Positions 26,950 to 34,709 of a DNA stretch of 64,000 nt are shown here, in pieces. The DNA comes from Desulfosporosinus sp. FKB (GTDB lineage Bacteria; Bacillota; Desulfitobacteriia; Desulfitobacteriales; Desulfitobacteriaceae): assembly GCF_002196705.1 (NCBI RefSeq), contig NZ_NADJ01000027.1:1-64000 (forward strand), given 5' to 3'. The notes beneath the pieces were generated by a model. That model saw nothing but the letters and a program-made list of their open reading frames with translations. It did not search any database and was not told where the DNA came from. Position numbers and translations under genes: made by a program. Each line of letters starts with the position of its first letter. Positions within the stretch are counted from its first letter, which is position 1.

Positions 26950-27323
26950 TTATTCAGAGTTCAGTGCTCTTTTTGCAGGTTTCCGCTTTTTAGGCTTTGT
27001 GAGATTATCCTTAGATGCAAATAAAGCTTTCACAGCCCATTGCGCTAATAGTTCTCTGTTTTCCAGAATATCAACAGGAACCTCATAATATGGCATTACC
27101 ATTGGCTTGTCATCAAACGGTTTGAATGGTTTCATTCCTGCCATTATATAATCTGACTTATTAGTGTCATCCACTTTAAAATAAAGGATGTCATCGGCAA
27201 GTAACCCGAAAATCAAACCGTCGTAGTAAATACACGCTCCGCAAACATCTTTTTGACCGTTACATATCCTAATTTTCCAAGTTGATCAACTACATATTCT
27301 TTGAAACTTTCGTTAACTGCCAT
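26950..27323 (-). pseudogene. frameshifted TfoX N-terminal-domain protein gene
   Basis: The start MAVNESFKEYVVDQL with CTGGAGGATCATC upstream and the body from YYDGLIFGLLADDILYFK to the C-terminus are both TfoX-like but lie in two frames. The break falls at KKMF, where the family reads KKMFGG: the sequence has ttt-gcg-gag where ttt-ggc-gga would keep frame. Loss of one G explains everything. An intact product would be about 124 residues. TfoX_N proteins are competence-regulator relatives of unclear role outside Proteobacteria. Confidence 0.75.
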
Positions 27324-27757
27324 GATGATCCTCCAGTATTATCGGGCCCTTCCCATGTCATAGTGTAGAAACTAACATAACAACTCCGTTCCCTCGGCCC
27401 ATCGAATTCACAAAAGTAAATCCCCTGCCAGCGGCCCAAAAGTAATTTTCCGTTATTAATAATTACGGTTTGGGATGATCCAACTGTGCTGGCTTTCAGG
27501 TGGGCAGCGGAGTTACCCTCAATGTGACGATCTTTTGGAGTATCCCAGGGGTAAATCTCATCAAGTCTCCGGAGAAAATCCTTTTGTACATCCGGATCGG
27601 CATTTTCGTTAATTGTTATTCCAGCAGTAGTGTGGGGACAATAAATTACGGCAAGACCATCCAGGATATTTTGGGTAGTAACAAAGTTTTGTACTTGGAC
27701 AGTTATATCGATCATTACGTCGTGTTTCTTGGTTTTAATATGCAGCTCATTGATCAT
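27290..27757 (-). CDS. YjbQ/UPF0047 family protein
   Basis: A 155-residue protein of the YjbQ family. CPHTTAGITINENAD holds conserved His and Glu/Asp positions, and GNSAAHLKA and GRWQGIYFCEFDGPR are diagnostic. Some members show weak thiamine-phosphate synthase activity; the physiological role is unsettled. It is about 15 residues longer than usual at the C-terminus and overlaps the start of the tfoX-like gene by 34 bases. GGGGGAACC lies upstream of the ATG. Confidence 0.9.
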   Translation of the reverse strand: MINELHIKTKKHDVMIDITVQVQNFVTTQNILDGLAVIYCPHTTAGITINENADPDVQKDFLRRLDEIYPWDTPKDRHIEGNSAAHLKASTVGSSQTVIINNGKLLLGRWQGIYFCEFDGPRERSCYVSFYTMTWEGPDNTGGSSWQLTKVSKNM

Positions 27758-27775
27758 TTATGGTTCCCCCGCTAC

Positions 27776-28137
27776 TTACAGATTCATTTCACCCAATACA
27801 TCTCTAAGCTTCCCCAGTCCCTCTTTGGTAAGAGTCACGCCCTTGCCCATGCTTTAGAGCCATTGGCCAAAATTGAAAATTCAAGTCTCGCTGCTTTAAG
27901 ATTGCCTTTTGAAAAATTCCCCTTTAGAAAAACCAGAAACATTGGCTGATGGGTTCCGTCAGTCAAATCCGTATTAATACGAATTACTTCCGGATGGCTT
28001 TCGCCATAGCGTTTTGAGATTTGTTGAACCAAATTCATCGGTGGGCCTGTGAAGGGCCCTTTATTCTGAGCGTAGGTGGAACAGCCTAAGGTTATAAGTA
28101 AAAAGGCAATCATAAGTAAAATTAATAATCTTTTCAC
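27776..28137 (-). pseudogene. lipoprotein gene with probable 3' frameshift
   Basis: The frame begins at a GTG (VKRLLILLMIAFLLITLGCS), a signal peptide with lipobox LITLGC near residue 19, and runs about 100 residues to a premature stop after KAWARA. Shifting frame at that point continues as GVTLTKEGLGKLRDVLGEM before a natural stop, a plausible C-terminal helix. So a one-base change near 27840 seems to have broken the gene. Family not recognised. The truncated lipoprotein could still be made. Confidence 0.5.
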
Positions 28138-28196
28138 TCGCAACACCCGCTTCCACTCAGCTCTACATAATTCCACGCCTAACACTACTCTCCCAT

Positions 28197-28223
28197 CCAA
28201 CGCATCCCTCAGCTTTCCGGTTC
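28197..28223 (+). repeat. degenerate dispersed repeat, type 1 copy a
   Basis: The segment acgcatccctcagc...tttccggttc recurs at 30340-30372, where seven bases are inserted in the middle. Both copies are intergenic. Origin unknown. Confidence 0.4.
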
Positions 28224-28363
28224 AGTTATCCGATAGGTAGACATCCCATCCTGCGGTGCGGTATTGAAGGAGTTCGGTAGTTTGACTAGGGGCAGGGATT
28301 TATGGGGATTTGGGGTTGGGGGTAGCTGGGTGCAATTGACCGGGTGACTAATTAATTAAGCTA

Positions 28364-28867
28364 TCATCCAATGTTTCCCCAGGTTTCCCACAAACCTAGT
28401 TCTTTACGAATATGTACAATTTGTCCTATATGATTTGCGTTGTGAATTACCAAGTATGCTAGAGAAGTCCACCACAATTCCTCGTTATCCGGGTTAGTCC
28501 GATCATCCAATTTCGCATCATCACAATTAATGATGGCCTCTTCCCATTGAGCAAGTAGATCATCTAACTTAATTTTTAAATCATCCCAGTTCATGGTAAT
28601 TCCATCAGAATCTATATTCCCAAACGTTTCGGCGTTTGAGATGTTTAGGGGAAGCACAATTTCCTGCTTAAACCGCTGCAAATATCGTTCATTCCAAAAT
28701 ACTAGGTGATTAACAATACCGTAAATCGAATTCCCAGTTTGTCCAACTTGTTTTGCTGCTTGCTCTGCCGTTAGTCCTTGTAAAGCAATGTTCAATGGGG
28801 CAAACCATCCATCCTGATTTCGACAAGCTCTCATTTGTGCAAGTAGAACTTCTTTACGTACTGACAT
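28364..28867 (-). CDS. DinB-like four-helix protein
   Basis: A 167-residue DinB/YfiT-type four-helix bundle. The three metal-binding histidines are seen in VNHLVFW near residue 52 and HNANH near residue 142. Members include metal-dependent thiol transferases and damage-inducible proteins; the role here is unknown. Length is normal and it is transcribed alone. Confidence 0.82.
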   Translation of the reverse strand: MSVRKEVLLAQMRACRNQDGWFAPLNIALQGLTAEQAAKQVGQTGNSIYGIVNHLVFWNERYLQRFKQEIVLPLNISNAETFGNIDSDGITMNWDDLKIKLDDLLAQWEEAIINCDDAKLDDRTNPDNEELWWTSLAYLVIHNANHIGQIVHIRKELGLWETWGNIG

Positions 28868-29001
28868 GTCTTTACCTCCACCTGATTAATTCATCATCCT
28901 ACACTTAGAATTTCAGCACAAATCTCATAACTCCCCCCTACGAAAAGAGCCTTTTTTTGAGAAAGAGTGGAGTTGAGCCATGAACAAATACATAACGCTT
29001 T

Positions 29002-29493
29002 TTATGAAATCCAACTTTCAATTATCGGACTTTGAACCCAATTTCCAAGTATGTTATAAAACTTTAGTTTAATTCTTCCACCACTTAGGTACCCAAAATT
29101 CCCATTTGGTGGGCTAGCCCATGTATTGTCAAGTGAAACAGTCGCAATTAATATCCCAATGTCAACTTTCGTAAACCGAAGATATAAGTACTCGCCATCT
29201 TTTTTAGATTTCTCTTGGATGGCACTTGGAGATAAAACGGTTATATTAATTCCAGGTAGCTGTGAAATCCAATTTGTGTCTATGTTCTCGTTTGACACAA
29301 CTATATTGTTATTACCTTTGTCAAGCAGTAAATTATAATCCGGTAACTGCTTGTAAACTAACACTGATTCAAGTGTCTTTTTGATTATTGCTTTAGTTGA
29401 ATGATGTGTCACATTTGGAATAGCAGTTAAAACAACAAAGATCATGATAACTGTCAACAACAGTCCACTAGTTATCTTGACACTACGCTTCAT
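29002..29493 (-). CDS. membrane-anchored protein of unknown function
   Basis: A 163-residue protein with one N-terminal hydrophobic segment (ITSGLLLTVIMIFVVLTAI, residues 7-25) and an extracellular domain of about 135 residues, predicted to be mixed alpha/beta. No conserved cysteine or catalytic motif is visible and I do not recognise the family. It follows the P-loop kinase gene on the same strand, separated by about 200 bases. Confidence 0.55.
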   Translation of the reverse strand: MKRSVKITSGLLLTVIMIFVVLTAIPNVTHHSTKAIIKKTLESVLVYKQLPDYNLLLDKGNNNIVVSNENIDTNWISQLPGINITVLSPSAIQEKSKKDGEYLYLRFTKVDIGILIATVSLDNTWASPPNGNFGYLSGGRIKLKFYNILGNWVQSPIIESWIS

Positions 29494-29691
29494 TTGATAT
29501 CTCCCTGTTTAATTGTTTCTCAGCCCAGTATCCCTTCTTACCAACAACTTTCGATTGACTCCCGCCACTCGACCAGAAGCTAGCTTTTACCAGGCGGCTA
29601 TTTCTTATTGAGCTTAAGCGGGACGCGATGTAGGTAATTAGATTTTGGATTAGGATCCCATTTGAGAACCCCAACACTGAAGAGATAAAGA

Positions 29692-30237
29692 TCAAACCCT
29701 TTCTAGTTGTCTAATAACGATGTCCAACCGTTCTTCTACTGTCTTGTCCCCTTCTATTTTTAAAACTGGACAGGACAATTTAGAAAGCCAAATATCATGT
29801 AAAGCCTTACTTCTCATGTTAGTTCCAGCTTCATCGTATTGTGAAGCCCACTCCACAAACTCTTTATGAATTTGATACATTTTCCCATCTTTTTCAATTT
29901 CTTTACCATATCTTTGTCTTTCTCTTTCCATTAACCTTTCTATCCGGATCTCTTTCGGTAGTGACAAATAGACTACTAAATCAAAATATGGAATAAAAAT
30001 ATCGCCCCAGCCACATAATGAGCCGGACAAAATCCATCTGGTTGTTTTTTCTAAATCTATTTTTAAAAGTTCTTGACGCTCTTCGACATTTCTTATTTGC
30101 GTAAATGGTACTTCTGTAGGAACCCAAAAATAATTATCTGTATCAAAATGAATATAACCTAATTTTTGGGACAAAGCCGCTGCAAGAGTTGTTGTCCCCG
30201 AAGCAGATGCTCCTAAAATATGTATTCTTTTAATCAT
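29692..30237 (-). CDS. P-loop nucleoside kinase-like protein (adenylate kinase fold)
   Basis: A 181-residue P-loop protein with Walker A GASASGTTTL near residue 9, HFDTDNYFW as the DxD-type substrate site, WILSGSL as the Walker B region, and an LID-like arginine-rich helix (RIERLMERERQRYG). It resembles AAA_17/topology-modulation-like small kinases found in Firmicutes, whose substrates are unknown. Length is complete. Confidence 0.8.
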   Translation of the reverse strand: MIKRIHILGASASGTTTLAAALSQKLGYIHFDTDNYFWVPTEVPFTQIRNVEERQELLKIDLEKTTRWILSGSLCGWGDIFIPYFDLVVYLSLPKEIRIERLMERERQRYGKEIEKDGKMYQIHKEFVEWASQYDEAGTNMRSKALHDIWLSKLSCPVLKIEGDKTVEERLDIVIRQLERV

Positions 30238-30239
30238 AA

Positions 30240-30815
30240 CTTATATCCCTTTGACTTAATACTTTGTGACCGAAAATAGCGGTGTACCTAATGCCCCCAG
30301 GGACATCTTTGGGAACAATTGGTGGAATACTGTCATGTGACGCATCCCTCAGCCTCCAGCTTTCCGGTTCGGTGAGCGCCTTTGGTTAGGTAAGGTCAAC
30401 CCCGCAGCATTGGCTGTTAGGGTTTATTTATCCACCGTTCCCGTCGGCACTCCCTCAGACGGATCGCTAGCAAACCTTTATTACGCGGCTATTTCTTCTT
30501 GAGATTAGCGGGGGGCTGGGGTTGGCGTAAGTAAATAGCTTTCAGCCAAATTGCCGCGTAAAGTGTCTACCGACTGACGGAATTGGCGTCAGGGCCGATT
30601 CTAAGCTTCACTAACCGCTCTCCCCCATCGTATTCCTAATTATACCACTGTATCTGTACAAATTGTTGCTAAAAAGATATCAACGTCTCCCGTTTTTGCC
30701 TATATAAGTAAAAACCCAGAGCACATTTCGGATTAGGAGAGCAATATCATACAAGATCTTCCTCATTAAAAATGTTATGATTAGATGAAAATAAATAAGA
30801 GGAGTTATATAACAA
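30240..30815. repeat. 576-base intergenic region with degenerate repeats
   Basis: No supportable gene. It holds the second copy of the acgcatccctcagc...tttccggttc repeat (30340-30372). At about 30468-30515 it holds a segment with gcggctatttctt, ttgag and ttagcggg that matches 29575-29620 approximately. Leftward reading of 30245-30330 gives a short protein-like frame without a start. The region looks like decayed sequence. The 3' 100 bases are AT-rich and should hold the promoter of the AraC gene. Confidence 0.4.
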
Positions 30816-31667
30816 ATGGTCAATGAGATCAGAAACATTTGCTATGATACAAATCTAAATATTGAGGCTTACCAATTTAAAGGCATTATGCAGAAATTCC
30901 CAAACCACTTTCACGATTATTATGTCCTCGGATTTATCGAATCGGGCAAACGCTATCTAACCTGTAATAATCAGAATTATATTCTTAACGCCGGAAACAT
31001 TACCATATTCAATCCTCAGGATACTCATACCTGTATACAAGTCGATGGAAAGGCCTTGGATTATAGGTGTATTAATATAGAGCCTAATATAATGCGCCGA
31101 ACTGTAGAGGAAATCACGGGCAATGGCAGTCTGCCTCACTTTAAGCAGACAGTTCTCTATCACAATGAGATTGCTGCCTCCCTGCGGGAACTCAATCTTA
31201 TGATCTTCGGGGAAGAAAATGATTTTATTAAGGAAGAGCTGTTTTTATTTCTCTTAGAGCAATTAATCGAAGACTACTCCGATACAATTCCTAAATCGTT
31301 CTCGCAAGAATCTACTTCAGAGATAAAAACTGCTTGTGCTTATCTGGAGTCAAACTATTCCAAACCCATCACTCTGGATAAACTAAGCGAATTAACAGGG
31401 CTCAGTAAATACCATTTACTCCGTTCTTTTACTCGGCAGAAAGGCATTTCTCCCTACAGTTATCTCGTTACGATCCGTATTAATAACGCAAAAAAGCTTT
31501 TAGAACAGGGCATGTCACCCCTAGATGTGGCTTTCCAAACAGGTTTCAGTGACCAGAGTCATTTTTCGAATTTCTTTAAAAAACTTATCGGCTTAACACC
31601 AAAGCAGTACCTGAAAATTTTTCAAAACAATCCAAAACCTTTGCTATCCATGGGAGAGGAGATTTGA
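30816..31667 (+). CDS. AraC family regulator (cupin plus HTH)
   Basis: A 283-residue regulator. The N-terminal cupin has the FHDYYVLGFIESGKR and TIFNPQDTHTC motifs, and the C-terminal HTH pair runs from ITLDKLSELTGLSKYHLLRSF to DVAFQTGFSDQSHFSNFFKKLIG. It ends one base before the start of the EamA transporter gene, so the two are one operon and the regulator probably controls the transporter. The ribosome site GAGGAG is somewhat far from the ATG. Confidence 0.9.
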   Translation: MVNEIRNICYDTNLNIEAYQFKGIMQKFPNHFHDYYVLGFIESGKRYLTCNNQNYILNAGNITIFNPQDTHTCIQVDGKALDYRCINIEPNIMRRTVEEITGNGSLPHFKQTVLYHNEIAASLRELNLMIFGEENDFIKEELFLFLLEQLIEDYSDTIPKSFSQESTSEIKTACAYLESNYSKPITLDKLSELTGLSKYHLLRSFTRQKGISPYSYLVTIRINNAKKLLEQGMSPLDVAFQTGFSDQSHFSNFFKKLIGLTPKQYLKIFQNNPKPLLSMGEEI

Positions 31668-31668
31668 T

Positions 31669-32580
31669 ATGGATAACCGTAAAATTGTTGCCGGACATTT
31701 ATCAGCACTTGGTACGATTCTTATCTGGGGAGTAACTTTTATATCCACTAAACTATTACTGAAGGACTTTACCCCTATTGAAATATTACTTTTCCGTTTT
31801 GTTATCGGCTACATAACTTTATTTCTCGTGTATCCCCATCGCTTGAAAACTAAAGACTTTAAGGAAGAACTTCTTTTTGCAATAGCAGGATTATGTGGTG
31901 TCACCTTATATTTTCTTCTGGAAAATATCGCACTTACGTTTACGTTGGCAGCCAATGTGGGCATTATCGTTTCTATTGCACCATTATTCACAGCACTTTT
32001 GGCTTACTTTTTCGAGGGTGAAAATCTACGTGCAGAGTTTTTTATAGGCTTTATCGTCGCGATCATCGGGATAGTACTGGTTATGCTCAACGGCAGCTAT
32101 ATTTTAAGGGTAAATCCTATAGGGGATATATTAGCGTCCCTTGCGGCGATTGTTTGGGCAGTTTACTCCGTTTTAATGCGCAGAATCAGCAGATTTAACT
32201 ATAATACCATTGGCTGTACCCGCAAGGTTTTCTTCTATGGACTACTTTTTATGATTCCGGCTCTTTTCTTTGTACCCTGTCATTTTGATTATTATGCGTT
32301 TACAAAAGTACAAAATATGTTCAATCTCTTATTCTTGGGTTTAGGGGCTTCCGCAGTGTGTTTTGTCAGTTGGAATTGGTCTGTTAGTATTTTAGGAGCT
32401 GTAAAAACGAGCGTATATATTTATATTGTCCCCGTCATTACCATCGCGGCATCTGCTCTTATCCTTCATGAAATAATTACATGGGTTGCATTTGTGGGAG
32501 CGCTCCTTACTTTGGCAGGACTTTATATTTCTGAGAGAAGGACAATTATGCTTGTTAAACAAAGCGATGTAGATGTATAA
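31669..32580 (+). CDS. EamA/DMT family transporter
   Basis: A 303-residue ten-helix DMT transporter made of two EamA repeats: GTILIWGVTFISTKLL begins the first, and ILASLAAIVWAVYSVLMRR begins the second. The typical substrates are amino acids or metabolites for efflux. GAGAGGAG precedes the ATG. It is coupled to the AraC regulator. Confidence 0.88.
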   Translation: MDNRKIVAGHLSALGTILIWGVTFISTKLLLKDFTPIEILLFRFVIGYITLFLVYPHRLKTKDFKEELLFAIAGLCGVTLYFLLENIALTFTLAANVGIIVSIAPLFTALLAYFFEGENLRAEFFIGFIVAIIGIVLVMLNGSYILRVNPIGDILASLAAIVWAVYSVLMRRISRFNYNTIGCTRKVFFYGLLFMIPALFFVPCHFDYYAFTKVQNMFNLLFLGLGASAVCFVSWNWSVSILGAVKTSVYIYIVPVITIAASALILHEIITWVAFVGALLTLAGLYISERRTIMLVKQSDVDV

Positions 32581-32634
32581 ATGTAGGTTCTTGAAGAAAA
32601 TGCAAGAGCAGTGCGATATACGCTGGCACCTGCA

Positions 32635-32665
32635 AGAAGCCGATTGCAAAGTGCAACCGGCTTCT
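32635..32665 (+). terminator. hairpin after the EamA gene
   Basis: AGAAGCCG and CGGCTTCT enclose an inner TTGCA/TGCAA dyad, giving a nearly continuous 13-bp stem 54 bases past the stop. It has no T-run. Confidence 0.55.
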
Positions 32666-32720
32666 ACTATGAAGGTATTATTTGATCCAATCGTAAGACT
32701 CCCAATGACAGAAGTAGGAG

Positions 32721-32793
32721 TGGTTCCAATACCTTGCTTCGGTGGGAGTAGAGTCCCCCCGCCACCTCTCCGATGTTTAGCTTTAACGAGTTT
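32721..32793 (-). mobile_element. possible solitary end of an IS200/IS605-type element (copy B)
   Basis: Read on the minus strand it gives aactcgtt, aaagct, aacatcg, ggtggcggggggact in the same order as copy A near 21 kb, then ctcccaccgaagc, which pairs with part of it. It directly abuts the 3' end of yaaA. No transposase gene is near. Annotation as an IS end is a resemblance call. Confidence 0.4.
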
Positions 32794-32797
32794 ATTT

Positions 32798-33580
32798 TCA
32801 GAGTCCTATAGTTCGACTCCCAACTAATCCATGCTCCAATTTTGCGACAAATATAATCGTATTGTTATCCGACAGCTCATCATTATAAACAAAGCCAAGT
32901 CTATTAAACTCTTTGATTTTATCTAAATCCTCAACGGCGTTTTCAGCCATGAAACGCACCATTTCACCGCGGGCCATTTTTACATAAACTCCTTTTTCGA
33001 TAAGTTTACCGCCGATCAGCTCACCGAATTTGCAGGTAACATAATTAATGTTAGCAGTCAGGTATTTCTCAATGGTTTTGCTGTACTCAGCCGAAGCAAG
33101 ATTTAAAATCATGGTATCATTCCGGGTTAAGTCCCGATAGATATCGTTTTTCCAGTAGTCGTATAGATTGTTACAGAAGTCAGTTTTCAACTTGGCCTGC
33201 ATTTCCAATCGATAAGAAACAACACCGTCGAAAGGTTTCAATATCCCATAAAATCCGGACAAAATCCGCAGATGACTTTCAATGTAGTCAAAATAGTCGT
33301 ACTCAAAAACCTGCGGTGCCATGTACTTGTACTGAATACCATCGTAGGCTAAAATAGCTGGATTTGTGCAGCCGCGCAAATCCATTTTTTGATAGCGGTC
33401 ATAATTCAGTCTTGCTATCTCATCGTTACAGCAAAGCAGCTTTTTAAGTTCCTCGAATGTAAGGCTTTGCAGATATTCTTTAAGCGTTTGGGTTTTTTCA
33501 AGGAATACAGGGGCATTGCGGGGCGAAAGAAAATCGGAGTCCATATTCATTTTCTTGGCCGGTGAGATAATAATTTTCAA
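32798..33580 (-). CDS. yaaA: YaaA family peroxide stress protein
   Basis: A 260-residue UPF0246/YaaA protein; in E. coli YaaA lowers free iron and limits DNA damage under peroxide stress. ISPAKKM at the N-terminus, LRGC and YDGIQY near residue 75, and the LSGFYGILKPFD motif are diagnostic. It begins at TTG with an AAGGATG site. The last 12 residues (EHGLVGSRTIGL) go beyond the normal family end and are read from the repeat element that abuts the gene, so the original stop codon has been replaced. Confidence 0.9.
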   Translation of the reverse strand: MKIIISPAKKMNMDSDFLSPRNAPVFLEKTQTLKEYLQSLTFEELKKLLCCNDEIARLNYDRYQKMDLRGCTNPAILAYDGIQYKYMAPQVFEYDYFDYIESHLRILSGFYGILKPFDGVVSYRLEMQAKLKTDFCNNLYDYWKNDIYRDLTRNDTMILNLASAEYSKTIEKYLTANINYVTCKFGELIGGKLIEKGVYVKMARGEMVRFMAENAVEDLDKIKEFNRLGFVYNDELSDNNTIIFVAKLEHGLVGSRTIGL

Positions 33581-33907
33581 GTATTTTCATCCTTTTTAGG
33601 CAGTAAACTATTAAGGCTATTCTTCCAGACTCAAGGTTGCGTAGACTGGGATAATTTTTCCTAGCCAAATCAAGCGAAGATACTGCCACGCCTATGTTCA
33701 TAATTTAAAATAATAATAACAAATAAGTACTCGTGCGGGAAGAATTTATTTGACTGGATACAGATAGAATTATGGTGCCTTTATTCACATCAGACCACTA
33801 TGCAAAAAATAACATTCAACGCAGCAACTACTTCGAAACTTTAGGATTTCGGGCTAAGGAGCAAGGTGTATTGGCTAGTTTGAATGTAACAGGTCAAAAA
33901 CAGCCGC
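33581..33907. other. intergenic, nothing firm
   Basis: A 54-codon frame at 33772-33936 (+) lacks a ribosome site and runs into the end of the convergent exporter gene. It is not recognised. No hairpin stands out. Confidence 0.35.
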
Positions 33908-34615
33908 TTAAATGTGGTAAATTGATTGTAACATAACTGCTGCACCGAGAAACAGGATCAGTAAAGACGAGACCATTGATAAATTATCAATGACCCGCCC
34001 CCTTTCGAGCCGTTTAAATGTACTGCTGGCCTTTACTACTAATAAGCCTATTGTCACCATGGTAAGAGCACTTCCGATGGAGAAAGCGGCGACTAGACCT
34101 AATCCTAAAGGAATTCGATCCGCCGAAACAGCTGCCAGCAGAATAGCCAGAGCGCTGGGACACGGGACCAGTCCAATAAAAAACCCCATCAAGAAGAGGT
34201 TTCGTAAGGAAGCCCTCTTTTTTAATGATATAGGCTCATCATGGTTACAATCTTTCTGATAGTGGTGGCCGATATGATGATGGCAACAACCATTGTTGGT
34301 GTCGTTGTTCGGAAAGAATCGCTTAACGATCATATCTAAACCGATGTAGATTACAACAACTCCTGAAAGTAATTGGATCCAATACGTCAGATTTTGCGGC
34401 ATAATAACTTTTAAAGCGGAGGAGGTGGATATGACTAATAAAACAATGGATAGGGTATGAGCCATCGCAGAAATCAAACCTATCATTACAGCATCCTTAA
34501 CCTTTGCCCCGGTTGTAACGAGATAAGCAGTTATTATTCCCTTTCCATGTCCCGGTTCTAATGAATGGAGTGCCCCTAAACCTAAAACGATTGGAAATGT
34601 ATAACTCAAATCCAT
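33908..34615 (-). CDS. NicO/RcnA-like nickel-cobalt exporter
   Basis: A 235-residue membrane protein of the NicO family with six or seven helices. HSLEPGHGKG near residue 16 is the family metal motif, a His/Cys-rich cytoplasmic loop (CCHHHIGHH and following) sits mid-protein, and GLVPCPSA matches the second conserved motif. Members export nickel or cobalt; sulfite or other roles have been proposed for relatives. The start MDLSYTF follows AGGGGAGATAGT. A longer frame start has no site. Confidence 0.85.
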   Translation of the reverse strand: MDLSYTFPIVLGLGALHSLEPGHGKGIITAYLVTTGAKVKDAVMIGLISAMAHTLSIVLLVISTSSALKVIMPQNLTYWIQLLSGVVVIYIGLDMIVKRFFPNNDTNNGCCHHHIGHHYQKDCNHDEPISLKKRASLRNLFLMGFFIGLVPCPSALAILLAAVSADRIPLGLGLVAAFSIGSALTMVTIGLLVVKASSTFKRLERGRVIDNLSMVSSLLILFLGAAVMLQSIYHI

Positions 34616-34709
34616 ACTATCTCCCCTTGTCCAATTATTCCTGTTCAATAGTATGCCGGCTAGCTCTAAAACTTACCAATAACATTAAATCAAAAGGATA
34701 ATAATCGTT

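Noticed and set aside
29483-29695. 70-codon leftward frame between membrane protein and kinase genes
   Set aside because: It overlaps a dispersed repeat and lacks a convincing start; probably chance.
33772-33936. 54-codon frame next to yaaA
   Set aside because: No ribosome site and it runs into the convergent exporter gene.
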